A stretch of DNA of 5,527 bases from Collinsella sp. (GCA_014871545.1 WGSR01000110.1:1-5527); one strand, 5' to 3'. Counted from the first letter of the stretch, positions 1-5,163 are shown. Numbers and translations: made by a program. Notes: generated from the sequence alone by a model not told the origin.

Positions 1-108
1 AATTAGCCGTCTTATACCCCGAAGACCTCCGCTTGCCACGCTCGATTTCCCAATGTTTAAAATAGCCCCGTCCGAATTAGCTACCCTCACCCATCCTCAA
101 CAATCTCA
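1..108. other. Intergenic, no gene recognised
   Basis: This stretch is AT-richer than the genes. One plus frame is open from position 2 to a TAA at 140-142. One minus frame is open from about position 79 off the left edge. Neither has a start with a ribosome binding site or codon use like the neighbouring genes, and I recognise no protein family in either. I see no RNA gene or clear promoter. It is probably spacer beyond an upstream gene outside the window. Confidence 0.5.
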
Positions 109-160
109 ATCTGTAACATCTAGACCCACTTTTGACCCCTAACTGTTACAGATCAAGACA
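109..160. repeat. 52-bp inverted-arm repeat, copy 1
   Basis: Perfect 10-bp arms ATCTGTAACA (109-118) and TGTTACAGAT (144-153) enclose a 25-bp centre and are followed by TCAAGACA-like sequence. A second copy of the same 52-bp length starts 81 bp downstream. The outer parts match copy 2 in direct orientation, while the centre (123-139) matches it better in reverse complement (12 of 17). The wide spacing of the arms suggests paired protein-binding sites or an interspersed palindromic repeat rather than an RNA hairpin. The function is unknown. Confidence 0.75.
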
Positions 161-189
161 AACGGAAACTGCCCCGACAAAACGTCTAA

Positions 190-241
190 ATCTGTAACAT
201 CTACGGACCAAAACCGGGTCTTACTGTTACAGATCGAGACA
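190..241. repeat. 52-bp inverted-arm repeat, copy 2
   Basis: The same arms as copy 1 lie at 190-199 and 225-234, with the tail GATCGAGACA (232-241) against GATCAAGACA in copy 1. The centre (204-220) is partly self-complementary (GACC and GGTC) and resembles the reverse complement of the copy 1 centre. It ends about 80 bp upstream of the TTGACA promoter candidate, so an operator or upstream control role for the transporter gene is possible but unproven. Confidence 0.75.
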
Positions 242-243
242 GT

Positions 244-292
244 CCCCAACAGCACCGCCCTGTTCGGGGAACGACCGCCACAGGTGCGGCGG
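244..292. other. Two adjacent GC-rich stems upstream of promoter
   Basis: Stem one pairs CCCCAACAG (244-252) with CTGTTCGGGG (260-269), with one bulged base. Stem two pairs CCGCC (275-279) with GGCGG (288-292). A T6 run lies at 305-310, too far from the second stem for a standard terminator. I cannot assign a role: it could be part of an upstream transcript's end or a DNA-level regulatory region. The rest of 242-322 shows nothing else. Confidence 0.3.
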
Positions 293-322
293 GCAGAGGC
301 TCACTTTTTTCCTCGGCTTTTC

Positions 323-352
323 TTGACAGCACCTCCTCTGTTGTAGTATTTT
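323..352 (+). promoter_or_regulatory. Candidate sigma-70-type promoter for the transporter leader
   Basis: A perfect -35 box TTGACA (323-328) is followed by TATTTT (347-352) at 18-bp spacing, a 4/6 match to the -10 consensus. TAGTAT at 344-349 is an alternative with short spacing. Transcription would begin near 359, giving a leader of roughly 195 nt before the transporter start codon at 554. The -35 is convincing and the -10 is weak. Confidence 0.5.
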
Positions 353-358
353 CTCTCC

Positions 359-553
359 GTCTAAAAACGCGTGGACTTTTCTGGGCGCTAGCCACCTTTT
401 TGCCACGCAACCGAGCAGTCGGTTGCGTGGCTTTTTCGTCTTGGCAGCAGGTACCACATGCACTGCCAGAAGACCGCACGAGCCCACCTTCCGACTGCAG
501 GGAACAGACGCACGAGATGTGCGTCTGCAAGACAGCAGACGGAAGGGAGCCTA
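359..553 (+). promoter_or_regulatory. Structured 5' leader with alternative folds (riboswitch/attenuator-like)
   Basis: After the terminator at 402-436, hairpin 438-474 pairs GTCT (438-441) with AGAC (471-474) and TGGCAG (442-447) with CTGCCA (463-468), with two bulged bases. Hairpin 505-527 has a perfect 9-bp stem CAGACGCAC/GTGCGTCTG and a 5-nt loop. It sits inside a 12-position basal stem (487-498 with 535-546, one A/A mismatch) that covers most of the Shine-Dalgarno sequence GGAAGGGAG (541-549). The anti-Shine-Dalgarno strand CCGACTGC (491-498) is also perfectly complementary to GCAGTCGG (415-422) in the loop and 3' arm of the terminator. The ribosome-binding-site stem and this long-range pairing exclude each other. 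The pairings are read directly from the sequence; the regulatory role is inferred. I do not recognise a known riboswitch class: no T-box sequence and no paired ACGR loops as in mini-ykkC. Confidence 0.5.
402..436 (+). terminator. Strong Rho-independent terminator in the leader
   Basis: A perfect 13-bp stem GCCACGCAACCGA (402-414) and TCGGTTGCGTGGC (419-431) with the 4-nt loop GCAG is followed by TTTTT (432-436). On the minus strand the stem is followed by A residues, so it acts only on plus-strand transcripts. It lies between the TTGACA promoter and the transporter gene with no gene in between, so it is either an attenuator or the end of a small RNA of about 80 nt. Ending an upstream gene's transcript is also possible, but that gene would be more than 400 bp away. 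Confidence 0.85.
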
Positions 554-1534
554 ATGGCAGGAACAAACACAATCAAGCAACAGACCGCCGAGGCGGGAGC
601 CGCGGGCGCGGGACAGGTCAAGGCGGCGCTCCAGGTCTTTGCGGGCGGCGCCTGCTACGGCGCGATGGCCACGACCTACAAGCTCGCCTACGCCGCGGGC
701 TTCACCTCGGCACAGGTGGTGGCGAGCCAGGCGTGGTTCGGCTGCCTCTTCTTCGCCCTCGCCACGCTCGCGGGCCACGCGCTCGGGCACCGCTGGCAGC
801 GCGTGGGCTGGAAGCTCGCCCTTAAGCTCATGGGCCTGGGAGCCCTCACCTGCCTCACCTCAATCCTCTACTGCTACGCCATGAGCGTGCTGCCCGCCCC
901 GGTGGCGCTCACGCTCCTCTTCCAGTTCACGTGGCTGGGGCTCGTGTGGCAGACCGTCATGACGCGCCGACCGCCGAGGGTCCTCCAAGTGGCCTCCGCC
1001 CTGGTCATCGTCTTCGGAACGGTGTTCGCCAGCGGCGTCTACAAGACCGGCATCACCGGGTACGACCCCGTGGCCCTGCTCTGCGCGCTGGGGGCGGCCG
1101 TGTCCTGCTCCCTCTTTGTCACCCTCTCCGGCAAGGTCGAGGCCCCCTGCTCGTCCGAGCAGCGCGGCGTCATCGTGTGCGCGGGCTCCGTGATCATGTC
1201 ACTCACGGTGTGCCCGGACTACGTCGTCTCGGGCGTCCTCGCCCAGGGCATCCTGCCCTTTGCCGTCATCGCCGGCTTCTTTGGCATGCTCTGCCCGGTC
1301 CTGCTCTTCGGCATGGGCTCTCCGCACCTGCCTGCGGGCCTCTCCACTGTCATGGCCGCCGCGGAACTCCCCGCCGGCCTGCTCATCGCCATGATCGTCC
1401 TCGGCGAGCCGCTCGGCGTCGTCGAGTGGCTGGGCGTCGCCATCATCCTCGCCGGCGTGTGCCTGGCACAGGTCCCCTCCCTGCTTGGAGGCCGGGAGGC
1501 ACGTCGCGCCGCCGCAGGACAAGCCGTCAGCTAG
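554..1534 (+). CDS. DMT-superfamily (EamA) transporter, 326 aa
   Basis: This is an integral membrane protein of the drug/metabolite transporter superfamily, predicted to move a small metabolite across the cytoplasmic membrane. The substrate cannot be read from the sequence. I see ten hydrophobic segments, at about residues 24-47, 52-76, 89-109, 115-135, 144-161, 172-192, 205-222, 233-253, 262-283 and 288-308, arranged as two five-helix EamA repeats. The second repeat ends with the family's typical stretch, including AAAELPAGLLIAMIVLGEPL (268-287), the conserved GE-P turn and an EWLGVAIILAGV helix. The length is normal for the family. I chose ATG 554 because GGAAGGGAG (541-549) lies five bases upstream. 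The same frame opens at 458, but that extension runs through the structured leader and is polar and unlike a family N-terminus. The gene stands alone, with its own promoter, leader and terminator. No link to the sugar genes downstream is evident beyond shared strand. Confidence 0.88.
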   Translation: MAGTNTIKQQTAEAGAAGAGQVKAALQVFAGGACYGAMATTYKLAYAAGFTSAQVVASQAWFGCLFFALATLAGHALGHRWQRVGWKLALKLMGLGALTCLTSILYCYAMSVLPAPVALTLLFQFTWLGLVWQTVMTRRPPRVLQVASALVIVFGTVFASGVYKTGITGYDPVALLCALGAAVSCSLFVTLSGKVEAPCSSEQRGVIVCAGSVIMSLTVCPDYVVSGVLAQGILPFAVIAGFFGMLCPVLLFGMGSPHLPAGLSTVMAAAELPAGLLIAMIVLGEPLGVVEWLGVAIILAGVCLAQVPSLLGGREARRAAAGQAVS

Positions 1535-1550
1535 TCACCCCTTCACAGGC

Positions 1551-1638
1551 GGCCCGCGCGCATCAGGGAAAGGGCCACGGGCCCGGCGCGCGAGGCCGCA
1601 AGGACGTTATAAAGCGTCCCCCGCAGAGATGGGGGCGC
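1551..1638 (+). promoter_or_regulatory. GC-rich hairpins and possible promoter before the bgl genes
   Basis: GGCCCGCGCGC (1551-1561) pairs with GCGCGCGAGGCC (1586-1597) with one bulge; no T run follows. GGACG (1602-1606) pairs with CGTCC (1615-1619) around TATAAA (1608-1613), a 5/6 match to a -10 box, but I find no matching -35 box. A third stem pairs GCG and CCCCC (1614-1622, T bulge at 1617) with GGGGGCGC (1631-1638) and excludes the second. The stems stop eight bases before the AAGGAGG at 1646-1652, so they do not cover it. I see no RAT sequence for a LicT/BglG antiterminator. An operator or leader for the beta-glucoside operon is plausible but unproven. Confidence 0.35.
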
Positions 1639-1656
1639 CAGAGAGAAGGAGGCACC

Positions 1657-3087
1657 ATGCCATTTCCAAAAGGGTTCCTTTGGGGAGGAGCCACCGCCGC
1701 CAACCAATGCGAGGGAGGTTATGACGAGGGCGGCCGCGGCCTTGCCAACGTCGACGTCATCCCACACGGGCCGGAGCGCAACGACGTAAGCCGCGGCCTG
1801 AGGCGCATGCTCGACTTTGAGCCCGGGTACTACTACCCAGCCCAGACGGGCATCGACTTCTACCACCACTACCGCGAAGACATAGCCCTCTTCGCGGAGA
1901 TGGGCTTTAAGGTCTTTCGCCTCTCCATCGCCTGGAGCCGCATCTTCCCCAATGGCGACGAGGAGGAGCCCAACGAGGCCGGGCTCGCCTTCTACGAGGA
2001 CGTGTTCCGCTGCTGCCGCGAGCACGGGATCGAGCCCCTCGTGACCATCACGCACTTCGACTGCCCCATCCACCTCGTCAAGAAGTACGGCGCCTGGCGA
2101 AACCGCACCCTTATCGAGCTCTACAAGCGGCTTGTGACGGTGCTCTTCAACCGCTACCGCGGCCTCGTGCGCTGGTGGATCACGTTCAACGAGATGAACA
2201 TGATCTTGCACCGTCCCTTCATGGGTGCCGGTATCGTCCTCGAGCCCGGGGAGAATGCCCGCGAGGCCGAGTACCGCGCCGCGCACAACGAGCTCGTGGC
2301 GAGCGCCTGGGCCACCAAGATCGCCCACGAGGTCGATCCGGAGAACAAGGTGGGCTGCATGCTCGCCGCGGGAAGCTACTACCCCTACTCCTGCCGCCCC
2401 GAGGACGTCCGCGCGGCGCAGGTCAAAAACCAGGAGGACCTCTTCTTCGTGGACGTGCAGGCGCGCGGGCGCTACCCCGGCTACGCGCTCAAGATGCTCG
2501 AGCGCGAGGGCATCGACGTGGGCATGACCGCCGAGGACGAGCGCATCCTTGCGGAGAACACCGTCGACTTCATCTCGTTTAGCTACTACTCCTCGCGCTG
2601 CACCGCGGGCGACCCCGATTCCGTGGGCGGCGTCGCCGAGGGCAACGCCTTCGCCGGCGTGGAGAACCCCTACGTGCGCACGAGCGACTGGGGCTGGGTC
2701 ATCGACCCGCTGGGGTTCCGCATCACGATCAACGACCTCTGGGACCGCTACCAGAAGCCGCTCTTTGTGGTGGAGAACGGCCTCGGCGCCTATGACGAGG
2801 TGCTTCCCGACGGCACGATCGAGGACGACTACCGCATCGCCTACCTGCGCGAGCACATCGAGGCCATGCGCGACGCCATCGAGCAGGACGGCGTCGAGAT
2901 GCTCGGCTACACCACCTGGGGGCCGATCGACCTCGTGAGCGCGGGCTCCGGCGAGATGGAGAAGCGCTACGGCTTCATCTACGTGGACCGCGACAACCTG
3001 GGCAACGGCACGCTCGAGCGCAGGCGCAAGAAGAGCTTCTACTGGTACCAACAGGCCATCGCCACCAACGGAGGCGACCTGGGCTAG
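1657..3087 (+). CDS. 6-phospho-beta-glucosidase, GH1, 476 aa
   Basis: This cytoplasmic family GH1 retaining glycosidase hydrolyses 6-phospho-beta-glucosides delivered by a PTS, giving glucose 6-phosphate and glucose or an aglycone. One (beta/alpha)8 domain fills the protein. The N-terminal GH1 signature FLWGGATAANQCEG is at residues 7-20. The acid/base Glu179 is in TFNEMN (177-182), where NE-followed-by-M/I replaces the NEP of non-phosphate enzymes. The nucleophile Glu373 is in VVENGLG (371-377). Phosphate-site residues Ser428, Lys436 and Tyr438 are in the SAGSGEMEKRYGFIYVD region (428-444). This last motif separates it from ordinary beta-glucosidases; 6-phospho-beta-galactosidase activity is less likely but not excluded. 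Length is typical and all catalytic residues are present. ATG 1657 is chosen because AAGGAGG (1646-1652) lies four bases upstream and translation begins directly with the conserved N-terminus. The PTS permease gene follows 31 bp later, so the two very likely form an operon. The symbol is generic; bglH or ascB would fit equally. Confidence 0.93.
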   Translation: MPFPKGFLWGGATAANQCEGGYDEGGRGLANVDVIPHGPERNDVSRGLRRMLDFEPGYYYPAQTGIDFYHHYREDIALFAEMGFKVFRLSIAWSRIFPNGDEEEPNEAGLAFYEDVFRCCREHGIEPLVTITHFDCPIHLVKKYGAWRNRTLIELYKRLVTVLFNRYRGLVRWWITFNEMNMILHRPFMGAGIVLEPGENAREAEYRAAHNELVASAWATKIAHEVDPENKVGCMLAAGSYYPYSCRPEDVRAAQVKNQEDLFFVDVQARGRYPGYALKMLEREGIDVGMTAEDERILAENTVDFISFSYYSSRCTAGDPDSVGGVAEGNAFAGVENPYVRTSDWGWVIDPLGFRITINDLWDRYQKPLFVVENGLGAYDEVLPDGTIEDDYRIAYLREHIEAMRDAIEQDGVEMLGYTTWGPIDLVSAGSGEMEKRYGFIYVDRDNLGNGTLERRRKKSFYWYQQAIATNGGDLG

Positions 3088-3118
3088 CCGCCCGGGCAAT
3101 ATCGCTAAGGAGAAAATA

Positions 3119-4567
3119 ATGGCTGAAAAATACGACGATCTGGCCAGATCCATACTCGAGAACGTAGGCGGCACAGAGAACGTCGCCAGCGTCGCGCACT
3201 GCATCACGCGCGTGCGCTTCAAACTCAAGGACGAGTCCCGCGCCAACACGGCCAAGATCGAGGCCCTCAAGGGCGTCATCCAGGTCATCCAGGCCAACGG
3301 CCAGTACCAGGTGGTCGTGGGTAACATCGTCGCGGCCGTCTACGACGCGGTCATGGAGGCCGGCAACTTCTCGGGCGGCGCAAGCGCCGACGACGAGCCC
3401 CTGGGCGATAAGACCGTTGCCTCCGTCGTCATCGACCTCATCTCTGGCATCTTCCAGCCCATCCTGGGACCGCTTGCCGCCGCAGGCATCATGAAGGGAC
3501 TGCTTGCCCTCATCACCTACTTCGTCCCGGCCTTTGCAAACGACGGCCTCTACACGCTGCTCTACACCGTGGCTGACGGCTTCTTCTACTTCCTTCCCGT
3601 CGCCCTGGCGTTCAGTGCCGCGCGCAAGTTCCGCATGAACGAGTTCACTGGCGTGGCAATCGGCGTGGCGCTCCTCTACCCGACGATGGTCGCCCTGACC
3701 TCGGGCGAGGCGCTCGGCAGCATCGATCTCGGCGTGGCCGGCACGTTCTCGTGGTACGCCACCGCCCTCGGGGTCCCCATCATCATGCCCGTGTCCGGCT
3801 ACGTGAGCTCGGTGATCCCCGTCCTTCTCATGGTGTGGTTCGGCTCTATCCTTGAGCGCTGGCTCAAGAGCTGGATGCCGACTGCGCTCAAGATGTTCCT
3901 CGTCCCGCTCGCCACGATGACGGTCTCCATCGTCTTGGGCTACCTCGTCATCGGCCCGGTGGCCACCCTCATCACCAACCTGCTGAGCGCGGCGTTCTCG
4001 TTCATCTTCCAGCTTCCCGTGGTCGGTTCCGTCCTGGGCAGCGCCCTGGTCGGCGGACTGTGGATGTGCCTCGTCATCTTCGGCTTCCACTGGAGCCTCA
4101 TCCCCATCTCCATCATGAACCTGAACACCCTCGGCCACGACAGCGTGCTCGCCGCCACCATCGGCCACGGATTCGCGCTCGGAGCGGTCATCTTTGCCAT
4201 GTACCTCAAAAACAAGGACGAGCGCTTCCGCGGCATCGCCCTTCCCGCGATGATCTCCGCCTTCTTCTTCGGCGTCACCGAGCCGGGCATCTACGGCATC
4301 GCCCTCCCCAACAAGCGCGCGTTCGTCGTGGCATGCCTGAGCTCCGCCGTGGGCGGCGCCATCGTGGGAATGACGGGCGCCCTCATGTACATCTCGGGCG
4401 GCCTCGGCGTCTTCAACCTGCTCAACTTCATCGACGGGACCCCTGGTGGCGCCGGGATCTCCCACATGATCTTCGCGATCATCGCCTCGCTCGTCTCTGC
4501 CGTCCTGGCCTTTGTTATCGAGTTCATCACCTACCGGCCCAACGACGATGAGGAAGGCGCCCGCTAG
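3119..4567 (+). CDS. Beta-glucoside PTS permease, IIBC without IIA, 482 aa
   Basis: This membrane permease of the phosphotransferase system (glucose superfamily, beta-glucoside type) imports and 6-phosphorylates a beta-glucoside. The IIB domain occupies about residues 1-80, with the phosphorylated Cys28 in AHCITRVRFKLKD (26-38) and the typical GVIQVIQANGQYQVVVG stretch (52-68). A linker rich in Asp and Glu (about 88-98) leads to the IIC domain (about 100-472). IIC has roughly ten hydrophobic segments and the signature FFFGVTEPGIYGIALP (382-397). The protein ends with TYRPNDDEEGAR, without the IIA domain of about 150 residues found in full-length BglF-like proteins, and no IIA gene follows in the window, so phosphate must come from a IIA encoded elsewhere. 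ATG 3119 follows AAGGAG (3107-3112) by six bases. It sits directly downstream of the matching hydrolase, so substrate uptake and cleavage are paired. No truncation is seen: the C-terminus is in the normal place for a IIBC protein. Confidence 0.92.
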   Translation: MAEKYDDLARSILENVGGTENVASVAHCITRVRFKLKDESRANTAKIEALKGVIQVIQANGQYQVVVGNIVAAVYDAVMEAGNFSGGASADDEPLGDKTVASVVIDLISGIFQPILGPLAAAGIMKGLLALITYFVPAFANDGLYTLLYTVADGFFYFLPVALAFSAARKFRMNEFTGVAIGVALLYPTMVALTSGEALGSIDLGVAGTFSWYATALGVPIIMPVSGYVSSVIPVLLMVWFGSILERWLKSWMPTALKMFLVPLATMTVSIVLGYLVIGPVATLITNLLSAAFSFIFQLPVVGSVLGSALVGGLWMCLVIFGFHWSLIPISIMNLNTLGHDSVLAATIGHGFALGAVIFAMYLKNKDERFRGIALPAMISAFFFGVTEPGIYGIALPNKRAFVVACLSSAVGGAIVGMTGALMYISGGLGVFNLLNFIDGTPGGAGISHMIFAIIASLVSAVLAFVIEFITYRPNDDEEGAR

Positions 4568-4580
4568 CCTGCGCTCTTTT
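4556..4580 (+). terminator. Weak terminator-like hairpin at end of the permease gene
   Basis: GGCGC (4556-4560) can pair with GCGCT (4571-4575), counting one G-U pair, around a 10-nt loop. CTTTT follows. The stem overlaps the stop codon and is only five pairs long, so it is at best a partial terminator. A much better hairpin lies about 200 bp downstream at 4757-4795. The remaining bases up to the IS remnant (4581-4703) show no gene and only scattered GC-rich palindromes, such as GGCGGCCGCC at 4639-4648. Confidence 0.25.
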
Positions 4581-4703
4581 CGACCAGCTCTGTGTAATTG
4601 AGGAGCAGTTGAGGTGGGCGAGGGCCGAGGTCGGTCGAGGCGGCCGCCCCGTGTCCGGGATAACCTGCCCGAAGGCGTCTAGCTTTCTCAAACGGCGCTG
4701 AAA

Positions 4704-4727
4704 TGAACTTCGCCCCGATACTTGGAC
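4704..4727 (+). repeat. Terminal inverted repeat of the IS remnant (left)
   Basis: It begins TGAACTTCGCCCC and ends CTTGGAC. It matches the reverse complement of 5084-5107 at 17 of 24 positions, with TGAAC, CCCC and CTTG conserved. It lies 16 bases beyond the transposase stop codon, as expected for the 3' end of an IS3 element read on the minus strand. Confidence 0.7.
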
Positions 4728-4742
4728 GGGCCAATTAGCGAC

Positions 4743-5076
4743 CTATGTCGCACATGGGGACTGATTCCGGAACTCCTCCGGGGTCAGTCCCTTTTGCTTA
4801 ACCCGCCTCCTCTTGTTCCAGTGAACGGTATAGGCTTCGAGGTCCCGCTTGAACTCCTCGAAGCTCCGCCACGTCCGGTTCCTGTAGAATTCGTCCTTCA
4901 GGTGCCCGGGCAGCAGCTCCGTCGCATGAGCTTGCCCTCGCACGCCGCCGGTTCCGGCCGGGTCCGGGCACCCTTCGGCCTTCGGCGCGCCCGTACCCCC
5001 TGTCGCAAAGCTCTGCTGCAAGAGTCCTCAGCGTGGCGTCGTGTCCGATTTTCCCGTCCATAAAGAAGCCCCCCAT
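4743..5076 (-). pseudogene. IS3-family transposase remnant
   Basis: The clear part is residues HATELLPGHLKDEFY (codons near 4887-4931) followed by RNRTWRSFEEFKRDLEAY, TVHWNKRRRVKQKGLTPEEF and RNQSPCAT, ending at the TAG at 4743-4745. This is the end of an IS3 OrfB integrase core. The Glu in ATELL aligns by eye with the last Glu of the DDE triad, where intact relatives have a DNAATEQVFGHLKDEF-like sequence. Just upstream, frame-shifted bases resemble a decayed SRKGN motif. Both catalytic Asp residues are missing. Near the other end, MDGKIGHDATLRTLAAEL (from the ATG at 5059-5061) may be the start of OrfA, joined to OrfB by a large deletion around 4935-4990. The frames are broken between the two parts, so no functional protein is expected. 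The OrfB identity is firm; the OrfA identity is a guess. Confidence 0.75.
4757..4795 (+). terminator. Rho-independent terminator on plus strand, within the IS
   Basis: GGGACTGA (4757-4764) pairs with TCAGTCCC (4784-4791) and CCGGA (4767-4771) with TCCGG (4777-4781). The TT/GG between them form two U-G pairs in plus-strand RNA, giving a 15-pair stem with a 5-nt loop followed by TTTT (4792-4795). On the minus strand the same two positions would be A/C mismatches and no T run follows, so the signal is directional. The DNA also encodes the TPEEFRNQSP end of the transposase on the other strand. It is the best terminator candidate for the beta-glucoside operon, 190 bp after the permease stop. Confidence 0.7.
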
Positions 5077-5101
5077 TTCTAATGTTCAAGAAATGGGGGG
5101 C
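5061..5101 (-). terminator. Hairpin at the 5' end of the IS, terminator-like on minus strand
   Basis: A perfect 13-bp stem (5068-5080 with 5089-5101, GCCCCCCATTTCT on both strands) encloses an 8-nt loop. On the minus strand it is followed by TTCTTTA before the ATG of the putative OrfA. It would stop minus-strand transcripts that enter from the methyltransferase gene and could also hide the transposase start. The 3' arm is part of the terminal inverted repeat. Confidence 0.55.
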
Positions 5102-5107
5102 GGTTCA
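5084..5107 (-). repeat. Terminal inverted repeat of the IS remnant (right)
   Basis: It is the partner of 4704-4727 and reads, on the minus strand, TGAACCGCCCCCC to TTGAAC. It overlaps the 3' arm of the 13-bp hairpin at 5068-5101. The junction with flanking DNA is at about 5107/5108. Confidence 0.7.
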
Positions 5108-5112
5108 ATTTC

Positions 5113-5163
5113 GGGACGGGGATTAAATAATCATTCGGACAAATTTATTTTTATCCCCGTTCC
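5113..5163. repeat. Imperfect palindrome of 51 bp between IS and methyltransferase gene
   Basis: GGGACGGGGAT (5113-5123) pairs with ATCCCCGTTCC (5153-5163), 11 positions with one G-T. Inside this, TAAATAA (5124-5130) partly pairs with the AT-rich run 5144-5152. No T run follows on either strand, so it is not a standard terminator, though it could contribute to ending the methyltransferase transcript. It may be a dispersed repeat or a second mobile-element scar. The short stretch 5164-5198 shows nothing further. Confidence 0.55.

Larger units (their letters stand above)
4704..5107 (-). mobile_element. Internally deleted IS3-family element, about 404 bp
   Basis: The segment starts with TGAAC and ends with GTTCA, the 5'-TG...CA-3' ends of the IS3 family. 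The outer 24 bases at the two ends form imperfect inverted repeats (17 of 24 matching). Inside, on the minus strand, are the C-terminus of an IS3-type integrase (about 4743-4934) and, near the other end, a short stretch that may be the start of OrfA. A full IS3 element is about 1.2-1.6 kb, so most of the middle is gone. Flanking bases (AAA on the left, ATT on the right) show no target-site duplication. The outward GAAA/ATTTC match might mean that the true ends are a few bases further out. It is not expected to move unless a related transposase acts on its ends. Confidence 0.75.

Noticed and set aside
109..241. A short CRISPR-like array
   Set aside because: There are only two copies, each with internal inverted arms and a variable centre, no uniform spacers and no cas genes. 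The pattern fits operators or an interspersed palindromic repeat.
458..553. A 32-residue N-terminal extension of the transporter
   Set aside because: The frame is open, but it crosses the structured leader, is polar and Arg-rich, and lacks a ribosome binding site. ATG 554 has GGAAGGGAG at proper spacing.
201..621. Minus-strand open frames of 77-123 codons over the leader region
   Set aside because: They run through the terminator, hairpins and repeats, have Cys/Arg-rich products with no family resemblance, and lack credible start sites.
931..1656. An N-terminal extension of the glucosidase frame back to 931
   Set aside because: It overlaps the transporter in another frame and gives Arg/Pro-rich nonsense. 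The conserved GH1 N-terminus begins right after ATG 1657, which has a strong AAGGAGG.
3081..3118. A separate promoter or terminator between the glucosidase and PTS genes
   Set aside because: The gap is only 31 bp, contains the AAGGAG site and no stem with a T run or recognisable promoter boxes, so co-transcription is the simplest reading.
1543..3327. A 594-codon open frame on the minus strand opposite the glucosidase gene
   Set aside because: It is a shadow of GC-biased third positions in the opposite gene. Its product is a low-complexity mix of Val, Ala, Glu and His with no recognisable domain, and the plus-strand genes beneath it are fully conserved families.
2975..4465. A 496-codon open frame on the minus strand opposite the PTS gene
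   Set aside because: It has the same shadow effect: the product is rich in Asp, Glu, His and Gly with no domain, and the antisense PTS permease is unambiguous.
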